In this document: piece after piece, positions 8,351-17,241 of the stretch
Layout: each line of letters begins with the position of its first letter
Numbering within the stretch: the first letter of the stretch is position 1
Assembly: GCF_002252675.1 (NCBI RefSeq)
Contig: NZ_NQKY01000013.1
Coordinates: 1-64,000 of the forward strand
From: Synechococcus sp. BO 8801
GTDB lineage: Bacteria; Cyanobacteriota; Cyanobacteriia; PCC-6307; Cyanobiaceae
DNA length: 64,000 nucleotides
Direction: 5' to 3'
The notes under the pieces: generated by a model
Told to the model about the DNA's origin: nothing
What the model saw: the letters and a program-made list of their open reading frames with translations, nothing else
Databases searched by the model: none
Program-made: the position numbers and the translations under genes

Positions 8351-9298
8351 TCAGGCGCTGTGGGCCAGCCCCTCGGCGGCGATCGGATCCGCCACGAGCT
8401 GGACGGGGAAGGGCAGCGCCTCCGCTTCACGCCGGCTCAACCGGCGGCTCCAGGCCCGCGGCACCGCCTCGTTCCAGCGGAAACCGGCCTCCCTGGCCCG
8501 GTGGCGCTCGGCGTAGGGAAGGTCCGCCCGGTAAAGGCTGCGGGGCTCCAGGGCGGTCAGCAGCAGCGCCTCCAGATCGACGCAGCGCTCGAACACCTGG
8601 GCCAGGTAGATGCAGTCGGTGAGGGCCCGGTGGGCGGCCCACACCGGCACCCCGTAGGCCAGGGCCAGATCACGGACCGAGGGGGCACTGCGCAGCTGGC
8701 GCTCGGCCGGCCAGCGGATGTCCTCCATCGAGCAGATCCAGGGGCGATCCAGGGACGGCAGGGGCCCCAGACCGAACCACTGGCGATCGAAGGCGGCGTT
8801 GTGGGCCACCAGGGCGTCACAGGCGGCAACCATCGCCAGGAAACAGTCCAGGGCCTCCTGCCGGGGCTGCTCCAGCCGGGTCACGGCGGCGGGAATGCCA
8901 TTGATGGCCTCGGCGGCGTTGGCCGGGCAGGGCAGCAGGAAGGACACCTGGGAAAGCACCGCCCTGTGGGGCACGTGGAACAGGATCGCCCCCACTTCGA
9001 TGCACTGCCCCTGGAGGGTGGAGAGGCCGGTGGTCTCCGTGTCCAGGATCAGCAGGGTCTCGGGCCCCCGCGGCAGGGCCCGCTGGGGACGCCCTGCGCA
9101 GGCGGGAAGGGAGATGGGCACCGGGCGAGGCGGTTCGATGGGGGTCTGGAGGGCCGATGGGGCCGATCGCTCTGACGGTGGCGCGGGGGGCGGCACCGGG
9201 GCAGCCGCAGGCGCTGAGGCAGCCGCGGGCTCCGGGGCGGCCAGGCCCAGCAGGTCGTTCTGCTGCCAGAGACCGGGTTGCTCCTGCATCGGCGTCAT
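8351..9298 (-). CDS. DnaQ-like 3'-5' exonuclease (DEDDh family)
   Basis: About 315 residues. After a low-complexity Ala/Pro-rich N-terminus (about residues 15-80) comes a DEDDh exonuclease domain with Exo I ILDTETTGL, Exo II HNAAFDRQW and Exo III HRALTDCIYLAQV, the order seen in the proofreading epsilon subunit of DNA polymerase III. A C-terminal extension of about 70 residues (LYRADLPYAERHRAREAGFRWNE) is not part of the standard domain and resembles a tail seen in cyanobacterial members. It may proofread or process DNA or RNA ends. The ATG at 9298 is chosen; a TTG at 9331 would add 11 residues. It is divergent from the peroxiredoxin gene. Confidence 0.85.
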   Translation of the reverse strand: MTPMQEQPGLWQQNDLLGLAAPEPAAASAPAAAPVPPPAPPSERSAPSALQTPIEPPRPVPISLPACAGRPQRALPRGPETLLILDTETTGLSTLQGQCIEVGAILFHVPHRAVLSQVSFLLPCPANAAEAINGIPAAVTRLEQPRQEALDCFLAMVAACDALVAHNAAFDRQWFGLGPLPSLDRPWICSMEDIRWPAERQLRSAPSVRDLALAYGVPVWAAHRALTDCIYLAQVFERCVDLEALLLTALEPRSLYRADLPYAERHRAREAGFRWNEAVPRAWSRRLSRREAEALPFPVQLVADPIAAEGLAHSA

Positions 9299-9423
9299 GC
9301 GCTCGCTGATCCATGGTCGCAAGTCGGGCAAGGTCCCATCGCCCCCATCCCCCCGACCCGGTGCCCGTCCTCGCCGGTGCCGGCTTCCTAGGGTTGGCGG
9401 ATCCTGCCTGCGTCCCCCGCTCC

Positions 9424-9888
9424 GTGGCCCCAGCCCTCGCCCCCGGCGACACCGCCCCCCTGATCGCCCTCCCCGACCAGGACGGCAGCGAACGCCGCAG
9501 CGACCGGCTGGAGGGCAAGGCCCTGGTGCTGTTCTTCTATCCCAAGGACGAGACCCCCGGCTGCACCATGGAGGCCTGCGCCTTCCGGGACAGCTACGCC
9601 GACCTGCAGGCGCTCGGGGCCGAGGTGTGGGGCGTGAGCGGCGACGATGCCGCCAGCCACCGGCGCTTCGCCAACCGCCACCGGCTTCCCTTCCCGCTGC
9701 TGGTGGATGGGGGCAACCGGCTGCGCAAGGCCTTCGGTGTGCCCAGCGTGCTGGGGCTGCTGCCCGGCCGGGTCACCTACGTCATCGACGGCACGGGGGT
9801 GATCCGCCACGTGTTCAACAACCTGCTGGACGGGCCGGCTCACCGGCGCGAGGCCCTCGACGCCCTGCGCGGCCTCCAGGCCTCCTGA
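9424..9888 (+). CDS. bcp: Peroxiredoxin Q / bacterioferritin-comigratory protein
   Basis: A thiol peroxidase of 154 residues from the GTG at 9424, which matches normal family length. The active-site block FFYPKDETPGCTMEACAFRD holds the peroxidatic cysteine (PGCT) and, four residues after the next helix turn, the second cysteine of the PrxQ type (C-x4-C). GVSGDDAASHRRFANRHRLPFPLL follows the usual pattern. It reduces peroxides with thioredoxin and in cyanobacteria protects against photosynthetic oxidants. The frame runs upstream to an ATG at 9313, but those residues are Pro/Arg-rich and not conserved. DUF1350 follows on the same strand 34 bases later. Confidence 0.93.
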   Translation: MAPALAPGDTAPLIALPDQDGSERRSDRLEGKALVLFFYPKDETPGCTMEACAFRDSYADLQALGAEVWGVSGDDAASHRRFANRHRLPFPLLVDGGNRLRKAFGVPSVLGLLPGRVTYVIDGTGVIRHVFNNLLDGPAHRREALDALRGLQAS

Positions 9889-9922
9889 GGCCGCTCGCGA
9901 TCCAGCACGGGGGGAGAGGACG

Positions 9923-10666
9923 ATGACGGCGTGGCGACAGCAGGGAGAGCTCTGGCGGCTGGAGCCCACGGGCCGGCCCCGGGGGCTGATCGAGTTCATC
10001 GGCGGCAGCTACCTGGCGGCCTCCCCCCAGCTGAGCTATCGCCGCTGTCTCGAGGCCCTGGCGGCCCGGGGCTGGCGCATCCACGCCTGGAGCTACGTGC
10101 CCGGCTTCGACCACCAGGCCCAGGCCAACGCCGCCTGGCGGCTGTTCCGCCAGCAGCGGGAACGGGAGCTGGAGCCGCTGGCCCCCGGCGGGCCCGCTTC
10201 CCCCCTGATCCGGCTGGGCCACAGCCTCGGCTGCAAGCTGCATCTGCTCGCCCCCGACGGCGGCCGCCGCTGCGATGGCCTGGTGGCGCTCAGCTTCAAC
10301 AACTTCTCGGCCGAGCGCTCGATCCCCTTCCTGGCGGAGCTGGGCCAGCAGTTCCGCTTCCGCAGCGAGTTCAGCCCCTCCCCGGAGGACACCCTGCGGC
10401 AGATCGGCAGCAGCTACAGCCAGCCCCGCAACCTGGTGGTGCGCTTCAGCCGCGACACCATCGACCAGAGCGGCCGGCTGATCGGCGTGCTGCAGGCCAG
10501 GGCCGGCGATGCCTCCAGCCTGCTGGAGCTGCCGGGGGACCACCTCACCCCGGCCAGCGGCGGCCTGCGCAAGCAGTTCCTGGGGGAGTGGGCCGATGAT
10601 CCGGCCCGCCAGCGGTCCATGGAGCGGCTGGCCGAGCAGATCAGTGCCTGGTCCGGGACGGCCTGA
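9923..10666 (+). CDS. DUF1350 family protein (alpha/beta-hydrolase-like)
   Basis: A 247-residue soluble protein of the DUF1350 family found in cyanobacteria and chloroplasts. It has the early strand GLIEFIGGSYLAASPQLSYR, a nucleophile-elbow-like GHSLGCKLHLLA (G-H-S-L-G, about residue 97) and the family motif LSFNNFSAERSIPF. A hydrolase is therefore plausible, but no complete catalytic triad can be assigned by eye and the substrate is unknown. A purine-rich Shine-Dalgarno sequence (GGGGGGAGAGG) precedes the ATG at 9923. The gene converges on acs, whose stop is 24 bases away. Confidence 0.85.
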   Translation: MTAWRQQGELWRLEPTGRPRGLIEFIGGSYLAASPQLSYRRCLEALAARGWRIHAWSYVPGFDHQAQANAAWRLFRQQRERELEPLAPGGPASPLIRLGHSLGCKLHLLAPDGGRRCDGLVALSFNNFSAERSIPFLAELGQQFRFRSEFSPSPEDTLRQIGSSYSQPRNLVVRFSRDTIDQSGRLIGVLQARAGDASSLLELPGDHLTPASGGLRKQFLGEWADDPARQRSMERLAEQISAWSGTA

Positions 10667-10690
10667 GGCCACCCGGCCAGGCCTGCGCCC

Positions 10691-12664
10691 TCACACCCTC
10701 AGGGCATCGAGCACGGAACGGTCCTCCAGGGTGGAGGTGTCGCCGCTGACGTCCTCCCCCGCCGCCAGGGAGCGCAGGATGCGCCGCATGATCTTGCCGC
10801 TGCGGGTCTTGGGCAGGGCATCGGTGAAGCGGATCACGTCCGGCCGGGCGATCGGGCCGATCTCCAGCCCCACGTGGCGGCGCAGCTCGGCCTCCAGGGC
10901 CGCATCGCCATCCACACCCACATCGAGGGTGACGAAGGCGACGATCCCCTCCCCCTTGAGCTCGTCGGGCCGGCCCACCACCGCCGCCTCCGCCACCGAG
11001 GGGTGGCTCACCAGGGCCGATTCGATCTCCATCGTGCCCAGCCGGTGGCCGGAGACGTTGATCACGTCATCAACCCGGCCCATCACCCAGAAGTAGCCGT
11101 CGGCGTCGCGGCGGGCGCCGTCGCCCGCGAAGTAGAGCCAGCTGCCGTCGGCGGGGCGGATGTGCTCCCAGTAGCTGCGCCGGAAACGCTCCGGGTCGCC
11201 GTGGACGGTGCGCATCATGCCCGGCCAGGGCCGCCGCACCGCCAGATAGCCCCCCTGCCCCGTCGGCACGCTGTTGCCCTCAAGATCCACCACGTCGGCG
11301 GCGATGCCCGGCAGGGGCAGAGTGGCGGAGCCGGGCTTGGTGGGGGTGGCCCCGGGCAGGGGGCTGATCATCACCCCACCGGTCTCCGTCTGCCACCAGG
11401 TGTCCACCACGGGGCAACGGTCGCCGCCGATGACATCCCGGTACCACATCCAGGCCTCCGGATTGATCGGCTCACCGACGGTGCCGAGGATCCGCAGGCT
11501 GCCCATGTCGTACTGGTCGGGCACCGAACGGCCGCTCTTCATGAAGGCCCGGATCGCGGTGGGGGCGGTGTAGAAGATCGTCACCCTGTGTTTCTGGATC
11601 ACCTCCCAGAAGGCCCCGGGCTTGGAGGGGCGCGGCGCCCCCTCGTACATCAGCGTGGTGGCGCCGTTGGAGAGGGGCCCGTAGACGATGTAGCTGTGGC
11701 CCGTGATCCAGCCCACATCGGCGGTGCACCAGTGGATGTCGTCCTCACGGATGTCGAAGATCCACTGGAAGGTGAGGTGGGCCCAGAGGTTGTAGCCGGC
11801 GGTGGTGTGCACCACCCCCTTGGGCTTGCCGGTGGAGCCGGAGGTGTAGAGCACGAACAGCCGGTCCTCGCTGGCCATGGGCTCGGCCGGGCAGTCGGCG
11901 CTCTGGCCGTCCACCAGCTCGTGCCACCAGACATCGCGGCCGGCCTCGAAGCCGGTGGCCTCGCCGGTGCGCCGCACCACCAGCACATGCTCGACGCTGG
12001 GGCACCCCTCCGCCAGGGCCTGGTCCACGGCGGGCTTGAGCGCCACGGCCTTGTCCTTGCGGAAGCCACCGTCAGCGGTGATCACCAGCTTCACCTGGCC
12101 ATCGATCAGGCGGTCGCGCAGGGCCTCGGCCGAGAAGCCACCGAACACCACCGAGTGGGGGGCACCGATGCGGGCGCAGGCGAGCATGGCGATGGCCGCC
12201 TCCGGCACCATCGGCATGTAGAGGGCCACCAGATCGCCCTTGCCGACGCCGAGGGCCTTGAGGGCGTTGGCAGCGCGGCAGACCTCGGCGTGCAGCTCGC
12301 GGTAGGTGAAGGAGCGGCCGTCGCCCGGCTCCCCCTCCCAGATCAGGGCCGTCTTGTCGGCGCGGGGGCCGTCGAGATGGCGATCCAGGCAGTTGTAGGA
12401 AAGATTCGTTGTGCCCCCCTCGAACCAGCGGGCGAACGGGGGGTTGCTCCAGTCCAGCACCGTGTCGAAGGGCTCGAACCAGTGCAGCTCCCGGCGGGCC
12501 GCCTCGCCCCAGAAGCCGTCCGGATCGGCCGCGGCTTGGGCCGCCAGGGCGTCGTAGGCCGCCATCGAGCCGATGCGGGCCTCGGCGGCCAGCGCCGGCG
12601 GCGGGGCGAACTGCCGCTCTTCCTGGAGCACCGACTCGATGGTGGGCGAGGAGTCCTGGGTCAT
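10691..12664 (-). CDS. acs: Acetyl-CoA synthetase
   Basis: AMP-forming acetate-CoA ligase of 657 residues from the ATG at 12664 ([19 protein letters not shown]), which turns acetate, ATP and CoA into acetyl-CoA. Adenylation motifs are intact: [19 protein letters not shown], the WWQTETGG core and a C-terminal [14 protein letters not shown], whose lysine is the residue acetylated to inactivate the enzyme in other bacteria. An upstream ATG at 12700 would add 12 unconserved residues. The 79-base gap to the divergent TspO-like gene should contain both promoters. The gene lets the cell recover acetate; control is not visible. Confidence 0.97.
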   Translation of the reverse strand: MTQDSSPTIESVLQEERQFAPPPALAAEARIGSMAAYDALAAQAAADPDGFWGEAARRELHWFEPFDTVLDWSNPPFARWFEGGTTNLSYNCLDRHLDGPRADKTALIWEGEPGDGRSFTYRELHAEVCRAANALKALGVGKGDLVALYMPMVPEAAIAMLACARIGAPHSVVFGGFSAEALRDRLIDGQVKLVITADGGFRKDKAVALKPAVDQALAEGCPSVEHVLVVRRTGEATGFEAGRDVWWHELVDGQSADCPAEPMASEDRLFVLYTSGSTGKPKGVVHTTAGYNLWAHLTFQWIFDIREDDIHWCTADVGWITGHSYIVYGPLSNGATTLMYEGAPRPSKPGAFWEVIQKHRVTIFYTAPTAIRAFMKSGRSVPDQYDMGSLRILGTVGEPINPEAWMWYRDVIGGDRCPVVDTWWQTETGGVMISPLPGATPTKPGSATLPLPGIAADVVDLEGNSVPTGQGGYLAVRRPWPGMMRTVHGDPERFRRSYWEHIRPADGSWLYFAGDGARRDADGYFWVMGRVDDVINVSGHRLGTMEIESALVSHPSVAEAAVVGRPDELKGEGIVAFVTLDVGVDGDAALEAELRRHVGLEIGPIARPDVIRFTDALPKTRSGKIMRRILRSLAAGEDVSGDTSTLEDRSVLDALRV

Positions 12665-12743
12665 GGCAAGGCCTGCCGGGCAGGCTGGGGCATGGTGCAT
12701 TCAACCGCAGCCGGGCCACGCTGGAGGACTCCGCCCCCCTCCC

Positions 12744-13196
12744 ATGCCCGCCTGGCTGACGATCCTGCTGGTGATGGGGCTGGTGATCGCCGTCCTCACC
12801 CCGAGCCGCCAGCAGTTCGCCTGGTTCCTGCGGCTGCGGCGCCCCCGCTGGCTCACCTTCGAGCGCTGGATCCCGCTGATCTGGTCGCTGATCTACCTCT
12901 GCTTCTACGCCTCGGCCCTGCTGCGCTGGGGAGCCGGGGGGGCGGCGGCGCCGCTGGCCATGGCCGCCTACCTGGTGCTGCTCGTCCTGGTGCAGAGCTA
13001 CACGCTGCTGATCTGCCGCACGCGCCGAGTGGCCTGGGGAACGGCGGCGGGCCTGGCCGGCTGGATCTGGGGGCTGGCCCTGACCCTGGCGACGCTGACC
13101 ATTTCCCCGACAGCCGCTCTGCTGCTGGTTCCGTTCCTGCTCTGGAGCCCGATCGGCACGTTCGTCACCTGGCGGATGCAGCGGCTGAACCGCTGA
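12744..13196 (+). CDS. TspO/MBR-family membrane protein (copy 1)
   Basis: A 150-residue protein with five hydrophobic segments, the fold of the TspO/translocator family. The family block is recognisable in RRPRWLTFERWIPLIWSLIYLCFYASA, matching the typical PPxWxFxxxWxxLY region, and hydrophobic helices follow (AYLVLLVLVQSYTLLI, GLAGWIWGLALTLATL, ALLLVPFLLWSPIGTFVTWRM). Family members bind tetrapyrroles and take part in stress responses; in cyanobacteria a link to tetrapyrrole traffic is plausible. It is divergent from acs. A second, different TspO-like gene lies at 27734. A long frame open upstream overlaps acs and is not used. Confidence 0.82.
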   Translation: MPAWLTILLVMGLVIAVLTPSRQQFAWFLRLRRPRWLTFERWIPLIWSLIYLCFYASALLRWGAGGAAAPLAMAAYLVLLVLVQSYTLLICRTRRVAWGTAAGLAGWIWGLALTLATLTISPTAALLLVPFLLWSPIGTFVTWRMQRLNR

Positions 13197-13311
13197 ACAC
13201 GTCGCGCCCAGGAGCGCCTGGCCGGGCGATCAGGGCTGCTCATCCCTGCTTGGCAAGATCGGCCGGCGGCGTTAGCCAGGGAACGACCCCACGGGACTGG
13301 AGCGGAAGGCC

Positions 13312-13623
13312 ATGGAGGAGCAGCCGATCACGCCCCATGCCGGCCCGACGCTCGACGCCGACGGCAACCTCACCTACGTGGGGGACGACGGTCGCCGCTA
13401 CGTGGTGGGTCTGCCGCCGGACATCGATGAGGACAACGTCGAGAAGGTGATGACCCTGCTGCGGGGCGGCACGGCCCTGTTCCAGCAGATCGAGGGGCTC
13501 TGCCAGCGCTGGATCAGCGAGGTGAGCGGCAGCGAACTCGATGAGCGGGCCGCCCTGGTGCTGCTGCTCACCACCCTGGAGACCGCCCTGGAGGATCGCT
13601 ACCCCGAGACCGATCCGTCCTGA
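13312..13623 (+). CDS. Conserved hypothetical protein (103 residues)
   Basis: A small acidic soluble protein. It begins with MEEQPITPHAGPTLDADGNL and a beta-like stretch TYVGDDGRRYVVGLPPDIDEDNVEKV, then helices including LFQQIEGLCQRWISEVSG and AALVLLLTTLETALEDRY. I do not recognise a named family and see no catalytic or metal motif. A Shine-Dalgarno-like GGAGCGGAAGG precedes the ATG at 13312. Its TGA shares one base with the ATG of the HAD phosphatase, so the two are almost certainly co-translated. The gap before it (13197-13311) shows no further gene. Confidence 0.75.
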   Translation: MEEQPITPHAGPTLDADGNLTYVGDDGRRYVVGLPPDIDEDNVEKVMTLLRGGTALFQQIEGLCQRWISEVSGSELDERAALVLLLTTLETALEDRYPETDPS

Positions 13624-14297
13624 TGCAGGCTGGTGGGATGCCCCAGCGACCCGCCGCCTGCCTGTTCGATCTCGACGGTCTGCTGCTGGACACCGAGCCC
13701 GCCCATGCCCAGGCCTGGCAGGCGGCGCCCAGCCGCTTCGGTCGCCCCCTCGATGACGCCGAACTGCTCAGCCTGCGCGGCCGCCGACGCCTGGACTGCG
13801 CCGGCCAGGTGCTCCAGTGGATCGCCGCCGCGGGCGGGCCCCGCCTGAGCGAGGAGGAGCTGCTGGCGGTGCGCCAGCCCATCGCCGAGGCCCTGCTGGC
13901 CTCCGCCCCGGCCATGCCCGGTGCCGAGGCCCTGGTGCGGCGCTGCCGGGCCCTGGACATCCCGATGGCGCTGGCCACCAGCAGTGCCCGCCCGGCGGTG
14001 GCGATCAAGGTGGCCCCCCACCCCTGGATGGCCCTGATCGACGTCAGGGTCCATGGCGACGATCCGGAGCTGGGGGACGGCAAGCCCGCCCCGGATGCCT
14101 TCCTGCTGGCGGCCCGGCGCCTCGGTGTGGCAGCGACCGCCTGCTGGGCGTTCGAGGACTCCAGCGCCGGTGTGGCCGCCGCCCTGGGGGCCGGCTGCCG
14201 GGTGCACGTGCTGCCGCCGCCGGGGGTGAGCTGCCGGGCCTATCCCGAGGGGGTCATCTGCCTGAACTCGCTGGAGGAGGTCCGGCTGGATCCCTAG
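13623..14297 (+). CDS. HAD-superfamily phosphatase (beta-phosphoglucomutase/GPH-like)
   Basis: A 224-residue HAD hydrolase. Motif I is DLDGLLLDTEP, with the nucleophile and acid/base aspartates; motif II is the ATSS stretch; motif III/IV is GDGKPAPDAFLLAA...CWAFEDSSAGVAAA. The alpha-helical cap between motifs I and II places it in subfamily I, with sugar-phosphate phosphatases, beta-phosphoglucomutase and phosphoglycolate phosphatases. The substrate cannot be named. A one-base overlap with the preceding small gene suggests coupling. It ends 8 bases before the convergent preA stop. Confidence 0.9.
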   Translation: MQAGGMPQRPAACLFDLDGLLLDTEPAHAQAWQAAPSRFGRPLDDAELLSLRGRRRLDCAGQVLQWIAAAGGPRLSEEELLAVRQPIAEALLASAPAMPGAEALVRRCRALDIPMALATSSARPAVAIKVAPHPWMALIDVRVHGDDPELGDGKPAPDAFLLAARRLGVAATACWAFEDSSAGVAAALGAGCRVHVLPPPGVSCRAYPEGVICLNSLEEVRLDP

Positions 14298-14304
14298 GGC
14301 CGGA

Positions 14305-15276
14305 TCAGTAGAGGCGGCTGAGGACGAATTCCGGCAGGGCCCGCAGGGCGCTGCGGGGCTCGGAGGGGGGCAGCCAATCAATCGCCTCGTGGGCCTCGCG
14401 GGCGAAGCCTTCGGCCAGGGCCCGGGAACGGCCGATGGCCTCGCAGCCGCGCACCATCGCCAGGGCCTGGTCGAGGTCGCCGGCCTCGCAGAATTCGCGC
14501 TCGATCAGCCCCGCCAGGGCGGGCCGCTCCTCGAGCGCATAGAGCACCGGAGCGGTGAGGTAGCCGGAGGCCAGGTCGCTGGCGGCGGGCTTGCCGAGCT
14601 GCTGGTCGCTGGCGGTGAAATCGAGGATGTCGTCGACCACCTGGAAGGCCAGGCCCAGCTGGCGCCCGAAGCGGTAGAGGGCATCCAGGCGCGGCTCGCT
14701 CAGGCCGGTGAGCACCCCGGCCGCCCGGGCGCTGTTGGCGATCAGGGAGGCGGTCTTGCAGTAGCTCTTCTCGAGGTAGGTCTCGAAGCTCTGGCCCGTG
14801 TCGTAACGGAACAGGCCCTGGCGCACCTCGCCATCGGCGAGGTCCATGATCACGCGCGAGAGCAGCTTGACGACATCGAGGTCGTCGAGGTTGGCGAGGT
14901 GCCAGCTGGCCTGGGCGAAGAGGAAATCACCGGCCAGCACCGCCACGCGGTGGTTGAAGCGGCTGTGCACCGTGGCCACCCCCCGGCGGGTGGCGGCCCC
15001 GTCGACCACGTCGTCGTGGACGAGGGAGGCGGTGTGGATCATCTCGGTGATCTCCGCCAGCCGCCGGTGGCGGGGGCTGAGCCCACCGTCGGGAGCGATG
15101 GCCCGCGACAGCAGCAGCACGATGCCCGGCCGCAGCCGCTTGCCGCCGGCCGCGAACAGGTGCTCGGCGGCCGCCTGCAGAATCGGATGGCCGGCGCCGA
15201 TCAGGCTGCGCAGGTCGGCCAGCAGGGCATCGAGGTCGGACTCCACCGGCTGGAGCAACTCTGCAACCGTCGCCAC
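14305..15276 (-). CDS. preA: Long-chain polyprenyl diphosphate synthase (solanesyl-type, plastoquinone side chain)
   Basis: A 323-residue trans-prenyltransferase. The two aspartate-rich motifs are HDDVVDGAATRRG (first DDxxD, with no bulky residue pattern of short-chain enzymes) and QVVDDILDFTA (second DDxxD); GGKRLRPG and SLIANSA are also typical. In cyanobacteria this enzyme makes the solanesyl chain of plastoquinone. The GTG at 15276 is chosen: it gives MATVAELLQPVESDL and is preceded at the right distance by a strong Shine-Dalgarno GGAGGTG. Longer frames overlap murI. It is the last gene of a minus-strand group with murI and an amidase, about 40 bases after murI. Confidence 0.93.
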   Translation of the reverse strand: MATVAELLQPVESDLDALLADLRSLIGAGHPILQAAAEHLFAAGGKRLRPGIVLLLSRAIAPDGGLSPRHRRLAEITEMIHTASLVHDDVVDGAATRRGVATVHSRFNHRVAVLAGDFLFAQASWHLANLDDLDVVKLLSRVIMDLADGEVRQGLFRYDTGQSFETYLEKSYCKTASLIANSARAAGVLTGLSEPRLDALYRFGRQLGLAFQVVDDILDFTASDQQLGKPAASDLASGYLTAPVLYALEERPALAGLIEREFCEAGDLDQALAMVRGCEAIGRSRALAEGFAREAHEAIDWLPPSEPRSALRALPEFVLSRLY

Positions 15277-15313
15277 GTCACCTCCACGATGAAAGGATCC
15301 TAGGGGCCGTGCC

Positions 15314-16138
15314 TCAATAGGCGCGGGTGGGCGACTGGAGGCTGACGCTGCGCACCGCCGGCCGGCTGCCAAGCCAGGCGGCGGCCGCGCTGGCAAAGGC
15401 GTCGGCGGGGCCGGTGACACAGAAGCGGGTGCGCTGCAGGGGCGGCCGCACCGACTCCCCCGCCTGGTCCACCTCGGGGGAATCCCCCAGGCTGGCCAGC
15501 AGCGGTCCGAGGCGCTGGGCGGCCGCCAGGGCCGGGTCCACCAGCTGCACGTCGGGGGGCAGCAGCTCGGCCAGCAGCGCCCGCAGCAGCGGGTAGTGGG
15601 TGCAGCCGAGCACGATCGTGTCCACGTTCGCCGCCAGCAGCGGGGCCAGGTAGCCGGTGGCGGCGGCACGCAGCTCCGGAGCCTGCAGGTCGCCCGCCTC
15701 GATCAGGGGCACGAAGGCGGGGCAGCCCACCTCCAGCACCCGGGCCGAGGGGCGGCAGGCCTGGATCGAGCGCCGGTAGGCACCGCTGGCGGCGGTGGCC
15801 GGGGTGGCCAGAACCCCGACGTGATCGCTGGTCAGCTCGCTGGCCAGGCTGTCGATCAGCCCCACCACCGGCACGCCCGCTTCCGCCACCGCCACGTCGA
15901 GGGCCAGAGCGTTGGAGGTGTTGCAGGCCATCACCAGCACCCCCACCCCCTGGAGCCGCAGCCAGTGCACCACCTCCGAGGCGATCGCACGGATCTCCTC
16001 CTTCGAGCGCTGGCCGTAGGGGACCCGGGCCGTGTCGCCCAGGTAGAGGCAGGGGGAGTGGGGGTAGAGGGCATGGACCTGGCGCAGCACCGTGAGGCCC
16101 CCCAGGCCGCTGTCGAACAGGCCGACGAGGAGGCTCAA
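15314..16138 (-). CDS. murI: Glutamate racemase
   Basis: The 274-residue enzyme makes D-glutamate for peptidoglycan. Both catalytic cysteines are visible: ACNTSNALA (about residue 72) and GCTHYPLLRALL (about residue 184). The N-terminal FDSGLGGLTVLR and the segment YLGDTARVPYGQRS are classic family blocks. It overlaps the amidase gene upstream by four bases, so two cell-wall enzymes are translated together, one making a peptidoglycan precursor and the other cutting the finished wall. preA follows. The last 30 residues are less conserved. Confidence 0.97.
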   Translation of the reverse strand: MSLLVGLFDSGLGGLTVLRQVHALYPHSPCLYLGDTARVPYGQRSKEEIRAIASEVVHWLRLQGVGVLVMACNTSNALALDVAVAEAGVPVVGLIDSLASELTSDHVGVLATPATAASGAYRRSIQACRPSARVLEVGCPAFVPLIEAGDLQAPELRAAATGYLAPLLAANVDTIVLGCTHYPLLRALLAELLPPDVQLVDPALAAAQRLGPLLASLGDSPEVDQAGESVRPPLQRTRFCVTGPADAFASAAAAWLGSRPAVRSVSLQSPTRAY

Positions 16139-17241
16139 GAGGCCCCCTGGAGAAAGTCGAGGATGCCGGCGCTGATCGCCACGGCCATCCGGCGCCGGAA
16201 CCCGGGATCGGCCAGGCGCGGGGCGTCGATGCGTCCGGTGACGAAGCCCATCTCCGCGAGGGCCGCCGGCATCACCGTGCGGCGGATCACGAAGAACCGC
16301 CCCGGTCGGGCGCCGCGGTCGGGCGTGCCCGGCGAGATCGCCATGATCCGGGACTGGATCGCCTGGGCCAGCCGCTGGGAGCTGCCCGACTGGAAATAGA
16401 ACGTCTCGACGCCGTTCACATCGGGGCGGGCCATGCTCAGGGCGTTGGCGTGGATGCTGACGAACACGTCGGCATTGCTGCTGTTGGCCAGCGACACCCG
16501 CGGCGGCAGGTCGACGTCCACTTCCGAGGTGCGGGTCAGGAGCACCTGCACCCCCCGGGCCTGGAGCAGCTGGGCCACCTGCAGGCTCACGTCCAGCACC
16601 ACATCGGTCTCCCGCAGTCCGCCAATCCCCACGGCCCCCGGATCGGGGCCGCCGTGGCCAGGGTCGATCACCACCCGGAAGCGGCCCCGGGGCACCACCG
16701 GCAGCCCGTCAGGGGAGATGGGGCGGCCGGAGGTGGCCCGGCCGCTGCTGCCGAAGCCTGAGGGGCGGGAGGCGGTCCAGCTGGAGGTGGGCGCCTCCAT
16801 GTCGCCCTCGCCGACGTTGCGGGTGAAGCCGCTCAGGGGCAGGCCGGTGAGGGAGAGGCGCCAGCGGTCGCGGGATGTGCCCACCAGGCGCAGCTGACGG
16901 GGATCGAGGCGGGTGCCGGGCCTGAATTCCAGCACCAGCCGCGTGGTGCCGGGATCGGGCCGGCCGATGCGCACCTCCCGCACCAGGCCGCCGACGGGGA
17001 CCGAGCGGCTGCGCTGGGGGGCACCCGGCAGATCCACCCACACCCGGGGCCCGGTGACACCGGAGCCCTCCTCGTAGAAGGCCTGCAGCCGCACCCCCGG
17101 GGAGGTGCGCAGCTCCAGCACCCCCTCCCGGCTCAGGCGCCAGGCGGACAGGGCACTCGCCGCCCTGGCCGGAAGGGCCCCAAGCACCAGGGGCAGGGTC
17201 AGCAACCAGGCGAATCGCGCCGCACGCACTCCCATCACCAC
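16135..17241 (-). CDS. N-acetylmuramoyl-L-alanine amidase, AMIN plus Amidase_3 domains
   Basis: A 368-residue secreted cell-wall amidase of the AmiC type that cuts the bond between MurNAc and the stem peptide, as in daughter-cell separation. A signal peptide (MGVRAARFAWLLTLPLVLGALPARA) is followed by an AMIN domain at about residues 35-135 and a Ser/Pro linker. The zinc-dependent amidase domain is at about 185-365, with VVIDPGHGGPDPGAVG (Zn His), RTSEVDV, VSIHANALS (Zn His) and a late catalytic Glu in ALAEMGFVTG. It overlaps murI by four bases and begins one base after the end of the nitrilase gene upstream. Confidence 0.93.
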   Translation of the reverse strand: MVMGVRAARFAWLLTLPLVLGALPARAASALSAWRLSREGVLELRTSPGVRLQAFYEEGSGVTGPRVWVDLPGAPQRSRSVPVGGLVREVRIGRPDPGTTRLVLEFRPGTRLDPRQLRLVGTSRDRWRLSLTGLPLSGFTRNVGEGDMEAPTSSWTASRPSGFGSSGRATSGRPISPDGLPVVPRGRFRVVIDPGHGGPDPGAVGIGGLRETDVVLDVSLQVAQLLQARGVQVLLTRTSEVDVDLPPRVSLANSSNADVFVSIHANALSMARPDVNGVETFYFQSGSSQRLAQAIQSRIMAISPGTPDRGARPGRFFVIRRTVMPAALAEMGFVTGRIDAPRLADPGFRRRMAVAISAGILDFLQGAS